Shown: one piece after another, positions 11,847 through 23,972 of the stretch
Numbering within the stretch: the stretch's first letter is position 1
How the letters are laid out: the number at the start of each line of letters is the position of its first letter
Assembly: GCF_015706575.1 (NCBI RefSeq)
Contig: NW_024037064.1
Span: 1,053,427-1,117,426, forward strand
Direction: 5' to 3'
From: Patiria miniata
Lineage: Eukaryota; Echinodermata; Asteroidea; Valvatida; Asterinidae
DNA length: 64,000 nucleotides
Position numbers and translations under genes: made by a program
Notes under the pieces: generated by a model
Told to the model about the DNA's origin: nothing
Databases searched by the model: none
Seen by the model: only the letters and a program-made list of their open reading frames with translations

Positions 11847-12011
11847 CTGATTGAAAATAACCAGTCTGAGTTAGTTCTCTTAGTTGGGAGTTATTTGGGT
11901 GGTAACGAGGCAGTGGACCAGGCAATCAATCGAGCACACCATTGAGACATGGATCAACCTCCACTGATTGACGGAGCTGTGCTGACTAAGATTGACACCA
12001 TTGATGATAAA
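11847..12011 (+). pseudogene. SRPRA: Decayed exon of SRP receptor subunit alpha
   Basis: This 165-bp stretch reads as 55 codons between a good acceptor (TTTTTGCTCCAACAG, ending 11846) and a perfect donor (GTAAGT at 12012). The translation contains LIENNQSELVLLVG, GNEAVDQ and IDGAVLTKIDTIDDK. From memory it follows the end of the GTPase (NG) domain of the SRP receptor alpha subunit, where vertebrates read DLVLFVGEALVGNEAVDQ and LIDGIVLTKFDTIDDK. That protein is the ER-bound GTPase that docks the signal recognition particle. The DTIDDK end at an exon border fits the family. One TGA (11943-11945) and a shortened NRALADHS segment show decay. The neighbouring exons were not found, so this is an isolated fossil or captured exon rather than a working gene. 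Confidence 0.8.
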
Positions 12012-12544
12012 GTAAGTAGCAAGTTTATGTTCTGCATTGGCTTGACCTACGTTTGATTCCTCTTTTGTTCCATGGTGTAGCCTTAGTTATCCTTGAATGA
12101 ATTGAACAGTTTTTGGTTCATATCCTCTGCTTGATCCTCTGTTCTATTGACCCTGAGTCTTTGTACCCCCAGGTGACGATAACGCGACGCCATGTCCAGT
12201 CATGCAATGTCAATTCAGTTGGAGAGGTAGTCTGGTAAAAAAAGGATGGTTGAATCGTGACATTACACTTTTTAACAAATTTAAGAATGTGATGACAGAA
12301 TTTCAGAAAGTTGACTGGATATCGCTGCTAGGCATCATCATGCAGTTTGACTTCACGCCGGTGCCATGCAAGCGTGAAATTAAGGTTGTGATGCAAGATG
12401 TTTTCCTAGGGCTATCTTAAATTGGGACGATGATGTTTGATAAATAAGATCATTTGGGAGCTCGTTTCAGTCTTCAATCGTCTTTGGGAACAAATTTTGT
12501 GGTACGCTTGTGTGCGGCATTGCAAGGAAGCGTAGGGCTGATTT
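12012..12544. other. Unassigned sequence after the SRPRA-like exon
   Basis: No following SRPRA exon was recognised. A 72-codon open frame at 12202-12420 matches nothing known to me and is not supported. Confidence 0.4.
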
Positions 12545-13367
12545 GAGTGATCGGGCACAACCCGACCACTCTCTGTTATTGTTCTGATAAATCTTTATTT
12601 TTTTCCCGGACAATACTTCTCCGCAGCTTTTCTCCTAAACGGTTCATGATATGAACTTGTAACTTACTTTCAATATATTTTGACCCTCATCCCTGGTGGT
12701 GCATATTACTCTGACGTCATGATGACATCATCGGGTGTCAAATTACAAGCAATTTTAGCTGAAAAAGTGACCAATTGCTTTCACCTATAACTCTTGAACA
12801 AAATCATCAATCGTGTTTGTATTTCGTTATCAGATAGACCATGAATTGATAAACATTTTTTTTGTCGTGTACGTAAAATCGCTTGACCTTTACTTCCGGG
12901 TCTACCGGAAGGTCAAAGTTAGGTGAATTTAAAATGAAGACGTTGGCCTGAAATCAAAACAAAGCAGACTTTCTTCTGAACGGTTTACGGTATGATCCAG
13001 AAGCCTAGTGTGAACTGGTACCATGTTACGAAGATGTTATAAATGTTGTTATGTCATCATGACGTCATCAGGTATCAAATTACAAGCGATTTCAGGGTAA
13101 ATTCTTACAAAATAGTTTGCACTATATCTTTCGAACTAACTAGAGTAGTAGACTATGTCATGAGAAACATTTCTTGTCCCCGGACATAAGACCGCTTGAC
13201 CTTCACTTCCGGTGTTACCGGTGTTACCGGAAGTGCAATGAAAACCGAATATAATTCAATGGCGAAAGCATTTTACTACACACATCATTTTGATAGTGTT
13301 TAGTGATGAATGCCAGACAAAAAAAACCAATGTGATGACGTCACCATTCGAAAGGGCGCCCCCTAAC
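12545..13367 (+). mobile_element. Family E2 element, left part (hairpin end)
   Basis: The element starts with a near-palindrome at 12545-12571 (arms GAGTGATCGGG and CCCGACCACTC around CACAA), followed by TCTGTTATTGTTCTGATAAA. It continues to the 8-bp target duplication of the inserted hAT-type element and resumes at 25698. CRE-like TGACGTCA and ETS-like ACCGGAAGT motifs recur inside it. A minus-strand copy is at 60165-61615. No protein is encoded. Confidence 0.75.
13360..13367. repeat. 8-bp target site duplication CCCCTAAC (left)
   Basis: CCCCTAAC here is repeated exactly at 25698-25705, directly outside the inverted ends of the 12.3-kb hAT-type element. Confidence 0.9.
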
Positions 13368-13583
13368 CAGTGGCGTAGCCAGGAATTTTCCTCAATTTCA
13401 AATTTTCCTCAATTTCAAATTACAAGGCACTTCCGGTTTCAACCGGAAGGAAGGGTCACATGATTTGCACATCATATAAAACATTAAGAACCTGGATTAT
13501 TCTATTGATTCCCGCAATCGTTAAGTTCAGGTCTCTCACAGTGGATTTTATATTAATTTTCAAAGATCTATTAATCTTTAACG

Positions 13584-13622
13584 TGACGTCACGTGACCCA
13601 TGATGACGTCATCGTGACGTCA
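13584..13622. promoter_or_regulatory. Three TGACGTCA motifs in 39 bp
   Basis: Full cAMP-response-type palindromes TGACGTCA lie at 13584-13591, 13604-13611 and 13615-13622, the first overlapping a CACGTG E-box. They sit in transposon sequence; binding is inferred from the motif only. Confidence 0.5.
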
Positions 13623-13724
13623 CTTCAATTTTCATCTATAACACATCCCGGTCTAGGCACATGCCAACTTTCAACCCCATCGGACCTGTACTTCAGGAGA
13701 TATGGGCCTTCAAAATATGTTTAT

Positions 13725-13807
13725 TAGGTGTTGGGCCTGAGCCCAACACCTATTGTTATTGTTAGAATTTACTATTTATTAGGTGTTGGGCCTGAGCCCA
13801 ACACCTA
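13725..13807 (+). repeat. Doubled E1 terminal hairpin
   Basis: Two copies of a perfect 12-base-arm palindrome (TAGGTGTTGGGC, loop CTGA, complement) lie at 13725-13752 and 13780-13807. The first is followed by TTGTTATTGTTAGAATTT, the second by TTGTTATTGTAAGAATTT, so the terminal 55 bp of E1 is doubled here. A third copy opens the next E1 element at 15586-15613. Confidence 0.9.
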
Positions 13808-15584
13808 TTGTTATTGTAAGAATTTACTATTTTTTTTTTTTTTTTTTTTTTTTATTTCTCCAAGACACATTCGTTTCCGGAACTGTTTGTCAACATGAAA
13901 AGTAGTATGCACTTCAATTGTCAATACATGAATGCACAACCCACTGAAGATGTGCTTTTTTGCAATTACGTCATTATGACGTCATCATGGGTCACGTGAC
14001 GTCACTTCGAAAAATAATAAATTTAATCTTTGAAATTCAATATAAAATCAACCGTGAGAGACCGGAACTTGAATTTTGCGGGAATCGACATGATAATACA
14101 TGCTCTTCAATTAATCTTGTGTGCGTACAATCACATGACCCTTCCTTCCGGTCGAAACCGGAAGTGCCTAATAATTCAAAAGTGGAAAAAGATATGAACT
14201 TGCTTTCAACGATGTTAGCCTGTGGGTGGGTTGATCTTTCCAAAAATATGAATGGTGACGCCATCAAGTGTTCGAGCGCCCTCTAGCGGCAGGTTAAAAA
14301 ATGTCCAAAACGCATTTTCAGTTGATGTCTGTGGCGAAATTTGCGGTAATCGTTTCAAAATTAATATACATAATAACCATAATGCAGACAAGACCTGTGC
14401 GCGGAAAAATAATGATTACGTCATCAGACCGGAAGTTACAATGAAAAGACCTCTTTTCCTTTGAGAATTGCTAAAAAAATCAACCGTCAGAGATATAATC
14501 CAGTCTTGTGCTTTAAATGGCACTTCAATAAAAGGTCTAAAACTTCCTAAGGTTTCGTTACAATAAATTTACTAGAAGTTGCCCTGCAGCCCCCTTGAAG
14601 GTTGAAAGTGAACAAGCCTACGCATTGAAACGCTCATTTAATGCCACGTACATTGTGGTGTGTACAGCAAATGGGGATAATTGCGTACAGAGGGAAAATC
14701 CCGAAAAACAGTGCGCTGCGATTGCGTAAATGGGAACTTCCCGTCATGTGATACTCAAAAATTGGGCTGGCAAAAATGCCCAACTAGGCGCTTTTTTAAA
14801 TTGAGCGCTTTTTTCCAAAAACATACGCATTGGGGTAAAGAGGTTATGGCGCCAATGGTATGCGACCTTTATTTTTAGAGATATGAGCTATTTAATTGGT
14901 TTTTGTAACAATTGTACTAGATAAGTTTACAGTACAGCAGCATACGTGCGTGCAGATCCTCACCTGACTCTTTTTAACTATCCTTTGTATAATTACTCCA
15001 CGCGCTATTTTTCGACCCTCAACCCTCAACATCAACATCAACAATCAACATCAACAAGCAACATCAACAATCAACAATCAACATTAACATCAACAATCAA
15101 CATCAACAATCAACATCAACAATCAAACATCAACAATCAACATCAAAAATCAACAATCAACATCAACAATCAACATCAACAATAAACATCAACAGCAACA
15201 TCTACATCAACAATCAACATCAACAATCAACATCAACAATCAACATCAACATCAACATCAACATCAACAATCAACATCAACAATTAACATCAACAATCTG
15301 ACATTCAACATCAATAACCAACATCAACAATCACAATCAACAATCATTAACAAAATCATCAACATCAACAATCAAAATCAACAATCATCAACAATCTACA
15401 TCAATAATTGTTAATCAATATCAACAATCAATTATCAACAATCGACATCAACATGATCAACTACCATCAACTATAAACAACAATCAACAATCAACAACCA
15501 ACATCAACCATCAACAACAATAATCAACAATGCGAAAAAGCAAAACCTCTAACCCAACACCGTGTGTTTGTCCTCAAACTCTAG
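13780..15584 (+). mobile_element. Family E1 element, copy A (whole)
   Basis: About 1.8 kb from the hairpin end to AACCCAACACCGTGTGTTTG and CTCTAG, where one arm of the palindrome (CCCAACACC) returns in inverted sense. The next E1 copy starts at once. The body holds ETS-like palindromes (CTTCCGGTCGAAACCGGAAG near 14146), CRE motifs, and an ATCAAC microsatellite near its right end. The longest open frames (13960-14286, 14037-14267) recur in copy C but match no known protein and are not taken as genes. The tandem arrangement and the hairpin suggest rolling-circle (Helitron-like) or another hairpin-using mechanism; that is inference. Confidence 0.75.
15016..15532 (+). repeat. AATCAACATCAAC microsatellite (E1 copy A)
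   Basis: Irregular tandem mix of AATCAAC and ATCAAC units over about 500 bp. It occurs at the same relative place in the other E1 copies (23421-23925 and 25096-25550), so it travels with the element. Confidence 0.95.
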
Positions 15585-15840
15585 TTAGGTGTTGGGCCTG
15601 AGCCCAACACCTATTGTTATTGTAAGAATTTACTATTTTTTTATTTTTTTTATTTTTTTTATTTCTCCAAGACACATTCGTTTCCAGAACCGTTTGTCAA
15701 AACGAAAACACATATGAACTTCAATTGTCAATACATGAATGCACAACCCACTGAAGATGTGCTTTTTTGCAATTACGTCATTATGACGTCATCATGGGTC
15801 ACGTGACGTCACTTCAAAAAATAATACATTTAATCTTTGA

Positions 15841-16006
15841 AGTCTACTTCACTCTACTTACCTGTAGAGCAACACTACTTATGCATATTCCCCCTACCGG
15901 CAGGTATTTTCGCTAAGAGTTATATACAATAGCGCCCTCCGGCGCCCTACCCATAACACCCCGCGGCATGCGTGCCTCGTGAGCGTCCTCTTTTCTCTTA
16001 GCGGCA
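15841..16006 (+). repeat. DIRS left inverted terminal repeat
   Basis: From ACTTCACTCTACTTACCTG through CCCCGCGGCATGCGTGCCTC. The inner ~145 bp are the inverse of 22094-22235. Confidence 0.85.
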
Positions 16007-16155
16007 GGTCGGGTAGGACGTGCGTGAAATAGCTCGCTGTTTGCCTCGTCATTTACTACCCTTTTTTGCGTTTAAGAGAAGTATTTAATAAAAGAGTTAG
16101 TAATCATTAGTTTGTAGAGTTTCATCATCTTCTTGGTTTCGTTTATTTCATAAAT

Positions 16156-18430
16156 ATGAAGCGTTTGGGGAGGGCCGATCTGTCACTAACCGGAGGGAAT
16201 AGTTCTCCCACGGGACGGACCGAGTTCTCGGGGGACTCTGCCGTTAACGCTCCGTCGTTACCGCGGCAGCAGTCTCTCGTCCGGCACCCTCAGCCACAGT
16301 CGGCTGGGGGAGTTGGCAGTTCCGCCGATCAGTTAAGGGGACCTCGGTCACCTTCTCCGGTCAACTCGGGCGGAACACCCAAACTAAAGGCACACTCCGG
16401 CAAGGTTCCCCTAAAACATATCTCCTGTGCCGGAGCAAAGCCTAAGAAGGGCCGTCAGGGCAAGCGTGGCTCGGCAACGAGCGCCGCTTTGGCACCTAGC
16501 CCTCCCCCGATCACGGGGCAGCCCGAGGGGACTAGCCGTCACACTTCGGTGGGCTCTAGTCACCCGTGCCCTCCCGACACAGTGCCGAACACCACTGGTT
16601 GTCGGGATGGGCTATTGCACGGGCTACCGGTCCGTCCAGCGCTCGCTCAGCCCACGGGGCCTGAGGCGCTGTCGGCCGGGTGCATTATGAGCGATACGGA
16701 GCCGGTCGCCCCGGGGGGTCCCGGGCCGACGGCCCCCGTGCTAGCTCACTCAGAGGGACTACTCTCGTCATCGGATTTTTTCCGTTGTTCGGGGGTCCCG
16801 GTGTCCCAGGTGTCTTCCGATTTTCCTCGGACACACCTCGGGGCCGTTCTTCTAAAAAGAAGAATAAGAAGAAAAAGGCTGCACGTCGATTGCACCGTTC
16901 TTCTTCGGGGTCTGACGACTCCTCTGACCGGTCCCGCCGGGGCAAACGCTCCTGGGGGGAGGACGCGGTTTCTAGAGCAGATTTCCTGCTGGCTTTTCAG
17001 TCGATTTCCGATACGCTATCGGCTATGTCGGCAGGCCGCCGGGCGGGCCCTATTGGGGGCCCCCCTGCAGCAGTGGACTACGGCCCACAACCATCGGTCG
17101 TTGGGCCCGCATCACAGTCTTCAGTCACCGGTCACGCTTGGGTGACCCGTGAACAAAGGGACTTACTGCACAGATAGCCGTGCTCCTGGAGTCTTTATCT
17201 GCAGTGAATGCTTCATAGTCGTCATTCATTGGTCACGATTGCGTGGCCCAAGCACAACGAGGTACATGTACAAAAATGAAAAAAACAAAAAAAAAACACA
17301 TGTTCATACATGTTCATGTATACCACACATGGTTGCGCGCTATACCGGAAGCCCGGCCTACCGCGAACGGGACTTCACATTCGCCGGCCGTGGAACACGG
17401 TCGCGTGGTCCAGAGACAACGGGACCTACCGCACACAGTTAGCCGTGCGCCAGGATTCCCGCTTGTGTTTAGTCTTCACCATCTGCATAATATTATGTAT
17501 ATTATCTCCGAGGGTGTTGCCCAGCCACCACCGCGTGGTTCTGTACAACTAGCCCCTCCAGACGGCTCTCAGTCATCGGGGTCATTTTGGCCTTCGCATT
17601 CGGCTGATTCATCCGATAATGACGGAGAATCAGACCGGTTACAATGGCTGTCCATCGAGGAAACGATACTCCGTTTGCTGCAGAGGGACATTACACGGGT
17701 ACTTAAATTACCCTCCGCCGATGAGCCCCCTCCGCCCGATCACAACAATTTTCAAATCAAGCGCAGGACGGGCTCCAAATCTAACAATGACAAGGTGTGC
17801 CCCATACCTCCGTTGGATCAAATGTGAAACACATCGACAACGGACAAAGTGGTGTCCATTTCTCAGGCGGGAACGGCTTTATTATTTTTCTAATCCGGCC
17901 GAGTTTATTGCACCGATCCCACCGCGGCATACGATACCGGGATGAGGACTCGGTTTTTCGGCCCACTCATTACAAGCCTTGCAATTGTTCTCGGCTTTAT
18001 TATCGGTCATACATGTACATGTATACGTTTTATACACGTACATGTTCATGTATTGCCAGGCGGGCACGTTAATGAAACGTCCGTCTTCGTTCAGTTGCGA
18101 GCCGTGAACTCTGTAGCCCTCTACATTAATCACGGTTGGGTGACTCAAGGACAATGGGACACGCCGCACGGTGCTTAGCCGTGCGGCGGTGTTTCTTGCT
18201 GTACTGAGATCGCTACATTTTTTATGTACATCGTACATGTGTGCATTACTTGTGTATGTACACTGTCCATTGTCTCCGAGGGAGTTGTTCAACAGCTGAC
18301 TGTGGCCGTGTGCAACTCGTCCCTTCAGATGTGTTTTACGGTTCTCGTTTACGGGGTCTATTCAACTCTTGCAGGCATGTTGTGGACCACATTCGAAAGA
18401 TTGTGCCTGTATTCAAACTGCTTGCTGCTC
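16156..18430 (+). mobile_element. DIRS gag-like region (fossil)
   Basis: GC-rich sequence with several overlapping open frames, rich in Ser, Pro, Arg and Gly. A block reading RDITRVLKLPSADEP then QIKRRTG is shared with the fossil at 3265-4533. A repeated module with GTGACC, ACAANGGGAC, GCACA and TAGCCGTGC occurs near 17130, 17385 and 18130, and TACATGTACATG runs lie near 17300 and 18010. The region is broken and encodes no whole protein. Confidence 0.6.
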
Positions 18431-20744
18431 TTCAAGCAATAATGTGATCATTACCGTTTTCCGTTAGCGAAATTCGGTATTTTTGTTGTTGTTGTCACAT
18501 CTTCCCTCTTCAATGCAGCTAAGTACAAGCTGCCAGCAGTAGAGGGACCCCATTATTCAAGCGGCTCTTCATAAATAATACTCGCAGAAGCTTGAATACA
18601 CTTTGCAGTGGAATAATAAAGTGGGTTCGGCGATACGCGTTCAGCCTCCCTCTTTACCCTCATGAAGTACATTAGGTTTAATGTTTTAATCTTGACTTGA
18701 CAGTCTTAGCGGACGTGTTGACCGCTATTTTCTTTATCAATTTCACAGTCTGCACTCAGTACTCTATAATTTTACACGAGTGCAGACCCTAACAATCTTG
18801 GCCCGCCGGGATAACATGATTGATGAACTGTTTCTCCCGTCAAAGTGCGCCCGCCAAAGATTCGAGTCCCACCTTTTAAATTTTTAACGGACAAAGATCT
18901 TTCTTTTGCGGTGCATATCGATGTTTACATCCATATTGGTCGATGTCGACTACATGTGGGCCAGCGCAGGTGAAGAACAAACAGTTGTTTGTTTTCTCAA
19001 CTGCATACCTCTTGAAGTTGGCCCAGATGATTTTGTGTGGCCGTGCTAGCAACATTTGCTGTACGCCATGCCACGTAGGATAATGTAACAACGATTTCGA
19101 TTCGGCTTCAGTTGTTTTGATGATTTCCATAAGTGACCTACCTGACTCATGACGACCTCCACCCATCTGTCTCGTAGGAGCTCGTCAAAGAGACTTTGAG
19201 GCTGACATCAATAACATCGGGCCAGCACAGTGTTGCGCCCGTCTTGTATTTCCCTTGGAAAGATGTTGATGAGATTTAGTCGACTGTCTAACACATCAGC
19301 ATGGGGAATGAGCCCTGGCCTGAAGGGTACACAACTGCAACTCATTTTCAGGCCAGAGCACTGAGAATTTCGCGGTTTTCAAACAAAAATTCTCGCTGCA
19401 ACTTCATGGTGGCTCCATCCAGCCAGTTTTTTCCGCCTCACTCCTGGCCTATGCTCAGATAGTAAAGGCGATATGGCTGCGCCGTGGAAACAAAGATTGG
19501 TGGCATTCACCTATTTGCTTGTATCGGCCCAGTCCTCACTGCATTCAGTGCAGGCCATGACCTGACTTGTGCAGTACCTCCTGTGGTTCGGCGTTGCCAA
19601 CCTCACAAGGGTGGGCCTCTCACAGATTGCAGCCTAATTCATTAACTGTCATGGCGAACATGTTACCCTGCCAGTTAACTGCCAGCCACACGCATCTAGT
19701 GGCGGATTGGTGAAGCCCTGTTTGAGCATCATTCAAGTTCCATTAACATACTTGAGATGCTGGCAGTCTCGGAGAAACTGCGATGTTACTTCTATATTCG
19801 GTGTTGTGCCAGATGATCCTGGTTCGATGTGACTTTGACACAGTTGTAGTTTACATCGACGACCAGGTGGGCAGGCAGCCTGCACACCTGTGTACACTCA
19901 CTTGAGAAATACCCCATTGGGGTTTTTTCCTCATAGCTTCTTGCTTTCGACGGTCCTCCTCCCAAGCAAGGACAACTAACCTCATGTCAATCTGACTTGT
20001 TTCATGAACTAGTCACAGATTTCCAGGCTAATGCCTGAGGGTTCCTGACCCCTATACATGTACATGGCACGCGAATACGATGGTGATGAAGACGGACAGG
20101 CTACTTATATACACCTTCCTGTCGTCTTCCTCTTATCCATCGGGTACTTAATCAACTGGAGCAGAAGGATGACAAGGTCCTCTTCTTAACTCCATGTTGA
20201 CCTCATTGATTGGTTTTCCAGGGTTATAACCATTCCCTTAGTTCACCAGTTGGAGGTACAAATGCTCTTCCGAGCAGAACAATATTCTGTTCCAGCACAG
20301 CTTGGGTTTCCTTCACCCAGCTCCGCAGGAATTTCTCCTGATGTACTGGATGCTGTAATGCTCTCCTGTTCACATCAGACCTTTCTCAAACAAGCTATGG
20401 CTTTTACAGCCTGCACTTGAGGGACTTCTAACATGACAGTAGATTACTTAATGTTAGTCAGTTGAACGTCCGTGTCAGTTAACTTAAGGGGATGTTTTAA
20501 CACCCCTGAATTGCAGGACCTCTTCAACACCTTCTTATCCAAAAGTGTTACAGAGATCTTTAGAGTTCTGTGAACCAGTGAACAATTTCACATCTGTTTT
20601 CATTGGTTCCTACGGTTGTCTTTTTTCTTTTCTGTTTTGTAAGCAGTTGTTACTTCTTGGTATACATGTAGTAAAGAACTGTTTTCTGTATAATGGAGAC
20701 GGACCACATCTGATGGGAACCGAGTGTGCCCATCCGATTCCTAC

Positions 20745-21127
20745 GGGAGGATTTTTGTTTTTTAACTAAGAATGTCGGAGTCCTCTTTACCTCCGAACAT
20801 CTTTGTTCTAGGCATCAAATCATTGTCCATTCCAGATGGAAAATGTTGGTGCCGCTCATGACTTTGGCGTCTGATCCCTAAGGAAGGTTTTTTGAGCTAA
20901 GACGGTCGGAGTCCTCTTTGCCTCCGGATGTCTTTGTTCTGGGCATCAAATGATTCTTGTCCGTTTCAGACAGCGAATTTTGGTGCTGATCATGACTTGA
21001 TGTCTGCTTCCTAAGGAGGGATTTATACTAAGGACTGTCAGAGCCCTCTGGGCCTCCGGACGTCTTTGTTCCGGGCATCAAATCATTCTTGTCCAGACGG
21101 AGAATTTTTGGTGCCAATCATGACTTA
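20745..21127 (+). repeat. Three ~120-bp tandem units inside the DIRS fossil
   Basis: Units share GTCGGAGTCCTCTTTGCCTC, CATCTTTGTTC or CGTCTTTGTTC, GGGCATCAAAT and ATCATGACTT. Confidence 0.85.
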
Positions 21128-21179
21128 AACGTCGTACATTAGCTGCACTGGGACGCTTTGAATCGGTCACTTGCAGTTA

Positions 21180-21372
21180 CAAATGTAATTGTCACGACAA
21201 CCCTGCCATACCAACAGGCTTCTCGCGACACGTAGTTGTCATGACAACCCTGCCATACAAGCAGGCTTCTCGTGACATGTTTTTTTTTGTCATGACGACC
21301 CTGCCATACAGGCAGGCCTTTCATGACATGTATTTATCATGGTGACCCCACCATACCTGCAGGCTTTCATGA
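21180..21372 (+). repeat. Four ~50-bp tandem units inside the DIRS fossil
   Basis: Units share GTCATGACAACCCTGCCATA, CAGGCTTCTCGTGACATG and variants. They give a short open frame on the minus strand that is not a gene. Confidence 0.85.
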
Positions 21373-21928
21373 CAAGATTGCCTGAAGGTTGGCTACGGTC
21401 ATCCATGAAACCACGGACATATCAACGGCAGAATCCGTGTGATTGGTCTGCATGCACAAAATAAAAGGCAGAGCATGGGAGAACAGTGTTGAGGGCGACT
21501 GACTGAGCCCCACCATGTTCTCAAGACATTTTCAGACCGGAGACCTCCCCAGCATTGGTGTCTCCTAACTCTGATTCTTTATTGAACTCTGTACATGTAC
21601 ATGTGCATATTATAGTTTCTATATGTACCATGTCATGATGTTTTGCCTTTCATGATAATTCTTATTTTGTGTGCCCCACCGAACTCTTATGTGTAGGTAT
21701 CGGTGGGCTGTAATTCATTACGTGTGATTCCCACGGGGATCACATCTCTGTTGGCATGTTGAGGCTACCATTATGACTAATGTCTTTATCATGCCGACCT
21801 TTTTGGGCTGCCTTGTCCACCCACATGTGGAGCGACGGGCCCATCCAGGGTTTACGCGTATTGTTACGTGCCCCTGTGAAAGCACAATAGCATCTCGCAT
21901 GACCCACCTCCTTGACGGTGCTAGTCTA

Positions 21929-22030
21929 TGCATAAGTAGTGTTGCTCTACAGGTAAGTAGAGTGAAGTAGACTCCCCCCCCACAGAAGTGTGGTTGGGGT
22001 CTACGAACGAATACTTACCTGTAGAGCATC
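21929..22030 (+). repeat. DIRS internal complementary region
   Basis: Left half (to about 21973) is the complement of the element's first 40 or so bases; right half (from about 21974) is the complement of its last 50 or so. In DIRS elements this region is thought to template joining of the ends into a circle. Confidence 0.85.
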
Positions 22031-22093
22031 CCTCCCTCCTACCCCACTCTTCTCGATGCCTTGTATACTTTGTTGTATTCCGACTTAGCGCTC

Positions 22094-22274
22094 GAGAAAA
22101 GAGGACGCTCACGAGGCACGCATGCCGCGGGGTGTTATGGGTAGGGCGCCGGAGGGCGCTATTGTATATAACTCTTAGCGAAAATACCTGCCGGTAGGGG
22201 GAATATGCATAAGTAGTGTTGCTCTACAGGTAAGTATTCGTTCGTAGACCCCAACCACACTTCTGTGGGGGGGG
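22094..22274 (+). repeat. DIRS right inverted terminal repeat
   Basis: Inverse of the left repeat from GAGGCACGCATGCCGCGGGG to GTTGCTCTACAGGTAAGTA, plus a right-end extension to a G run. Confidence 0.85.
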
Positions 22275-23420
22275 AATTCAATATAAAATCAACCGTGAGA
22301 GACCGGAACTTGAATTTTGCGGGAATCGACATGATTATACATGCTCTTCAATTTATCTTGTGCGCGTAAAATCACATGACCCTTCCTTCCGGTCGAAACC
22401 GGAAGTGCCTAATAATTTGAAAGTGGAAAAAGATATGAACTTGCTTTCAAGGATGTTAGTCTGTGGGTGGGTTGACCTTTCCAAAAAAATGATCGATGAC
22501 GCCATGAATAGTTGGAGCGCCCTCTAGCGGCAGGTTAAAAAATGTCCAAAATGCATTTTCAGTCGATGTCTGTAGCCAACTTTGCTGTAATCGCTTCAAA
22601 ATTAATATACATGATCATCTTAATGCAGACAAGACCTGTGCGCGAAAAAAAATTGATTACGTAATCAGACCGGAAGTTACAAAGAAAAGACCTTTTTTCC
22701 TTTGAAAATTGCTGAAAAATCAACCTTCAAAGATATAATCAAGTTTTGTGCTTTAAATGGCACTTTAGTAATGGGTCTAAAACTTCCCAAGGTTTCGTTA
22801 CAATACGTTAACTAAAAGATGCCCTACAGCCCCCTTGAAATTTGAAGTTGAACACGCCTACGTCTTGAAACGCTCAATTAATGCCACGTACATTGTGTGT
22901 ACAGCAAACTGGGGATTATTGCGTACAAAAGGGAAAGTCCCGAAAAACAGTGCGCTATGATTGCGTACAAAAGGGAATATCCCGTGCTCGCTTCTTGAGT
23001 GTCTGGTTTTATGACTGTTGTATGTTAAGTATTGAGCTACATGTAACGGCTGTTTGATGCACCAATGTATTTTAAGTGTTTACCAGTGTTTTGTACACGT
23101 TTATATGACAACTTCTTAAGGCAAGCACATTTTTGACTCCTGATTACGTCATATGATACTAAAAAATTGGGCTCGCAAAAGCGCCCAATTGGGCGCTTTT
23201 TTTCAATTGGGCGCTTTTTTCTAAAAACATGCGCATTAGGGTAAAGTGGGTATTGACAGCAATATTTTGTATTGTGCCAATGGTGTGCGACCTTTACTTT
23301 TAGAGATATGAGCTATTTCATGGGTTTTTGTAACGATTGTAAGTTTACAGTACAGCAGCACACGCGCGTGCAGATCCTCACCTGACTCTTTTTAACTATC
23401 CTCTGTATAATAACTCAACG

Positions 23421-23930
23421 CGCTATTTTTCAACCCTCAACATCAACATCAACATCAACAATCAACAATCAACAATCAACAATCAACATCAACATCAACA
23501 ATCAACAGCAAAATCAACATCAACAATCAACAATCAACATCAACAATCAACATGAACAATCAACATTAACATCAACAATCAACAGCAACATCAAGAATCA
23601 ACATCAACAATCAACAATCAACATCAACAATCAACATTAACATGAACAATTAACATCAACAATCTGACATTCAACATCAATAACCAACATCAGTAATCAA
23701 CAGCAACAATCACCATCAACAATCAACAATTAACATCAACAATCATTAACAAAAAAACATCAACATCAACAATCAACAATCAACATCAACAATCATCAAC
23801 AATCTACATCAATAATTGTTAATCAGTATCAACAATCAATTATCAACAATGAACAATCGACATCAACATGAACAACTACCATCAACTATAATCAACAATC
23901 AACAACAATAATCAACAATGCGAACAAGCC
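23421..23930 (+). repeat. AATCAACATCAAC microsatellite (E1 copy B)
   Basis: Same composition and position within E1 as 15016-15532. Confidence 0.95.
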
Positions 23931-23972
23931 AAACCTCTAGCCCAACACCGTGTGTTTGTCCTCAAACTCTAG

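Larger units (their letters stand above)
15841..22274 (+). mobile_element. DIRS1-like retrotransposon, whole in outline, broken
   Basis: The boundaries are exact because the host E1 copy can be compared with an uninterrupted copy; no target duplication is made, as is usual for DIRS. Inverted terminal repeats (15841-16006 and 22094-22274) and an internal complementary region (about 21929-22030) are present. The internal region joins the complement of the extreme left end to the complement of the extreme right end, the hallmark of tyrosine-recombinase retroelements of the DIRS order. A GC-rich gag-like region (16156-18430) follows the left repeat. No readable reverse transcriptase or recombinase was recognised in 18500-21900. 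It is a decayed fossil with many breaks, of moderate age. Confidence 0.85.
15585..23972 (+). mobile_element. Family E1 element, copy B, split by a DIRS element
   Basis: E1 sequence runs from the hairpin (15586-15613) to 15840 and resumes with AATTCAATATAAAATCAACC at 22275, exactly as the uninterrupted copy A reads at 14034. It ends with CCCAACACCGTGTGTTTG and CTCTAG at 23972. Removal of the inserted 6.4 kb leaves a copy of the same length class as copy A. Confidence 0.85.

Noticed and set aside
12202-12420. 72-codon open frame after the SRPRA-like exon
   Set aside because: No similarity to the next SRPRA exon or any known protein and no splice context.
14946-15185. Asn/Gln/His/Ser-rich open frame
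   Set aside because: It is translation of the ATCAAC microsatellite.
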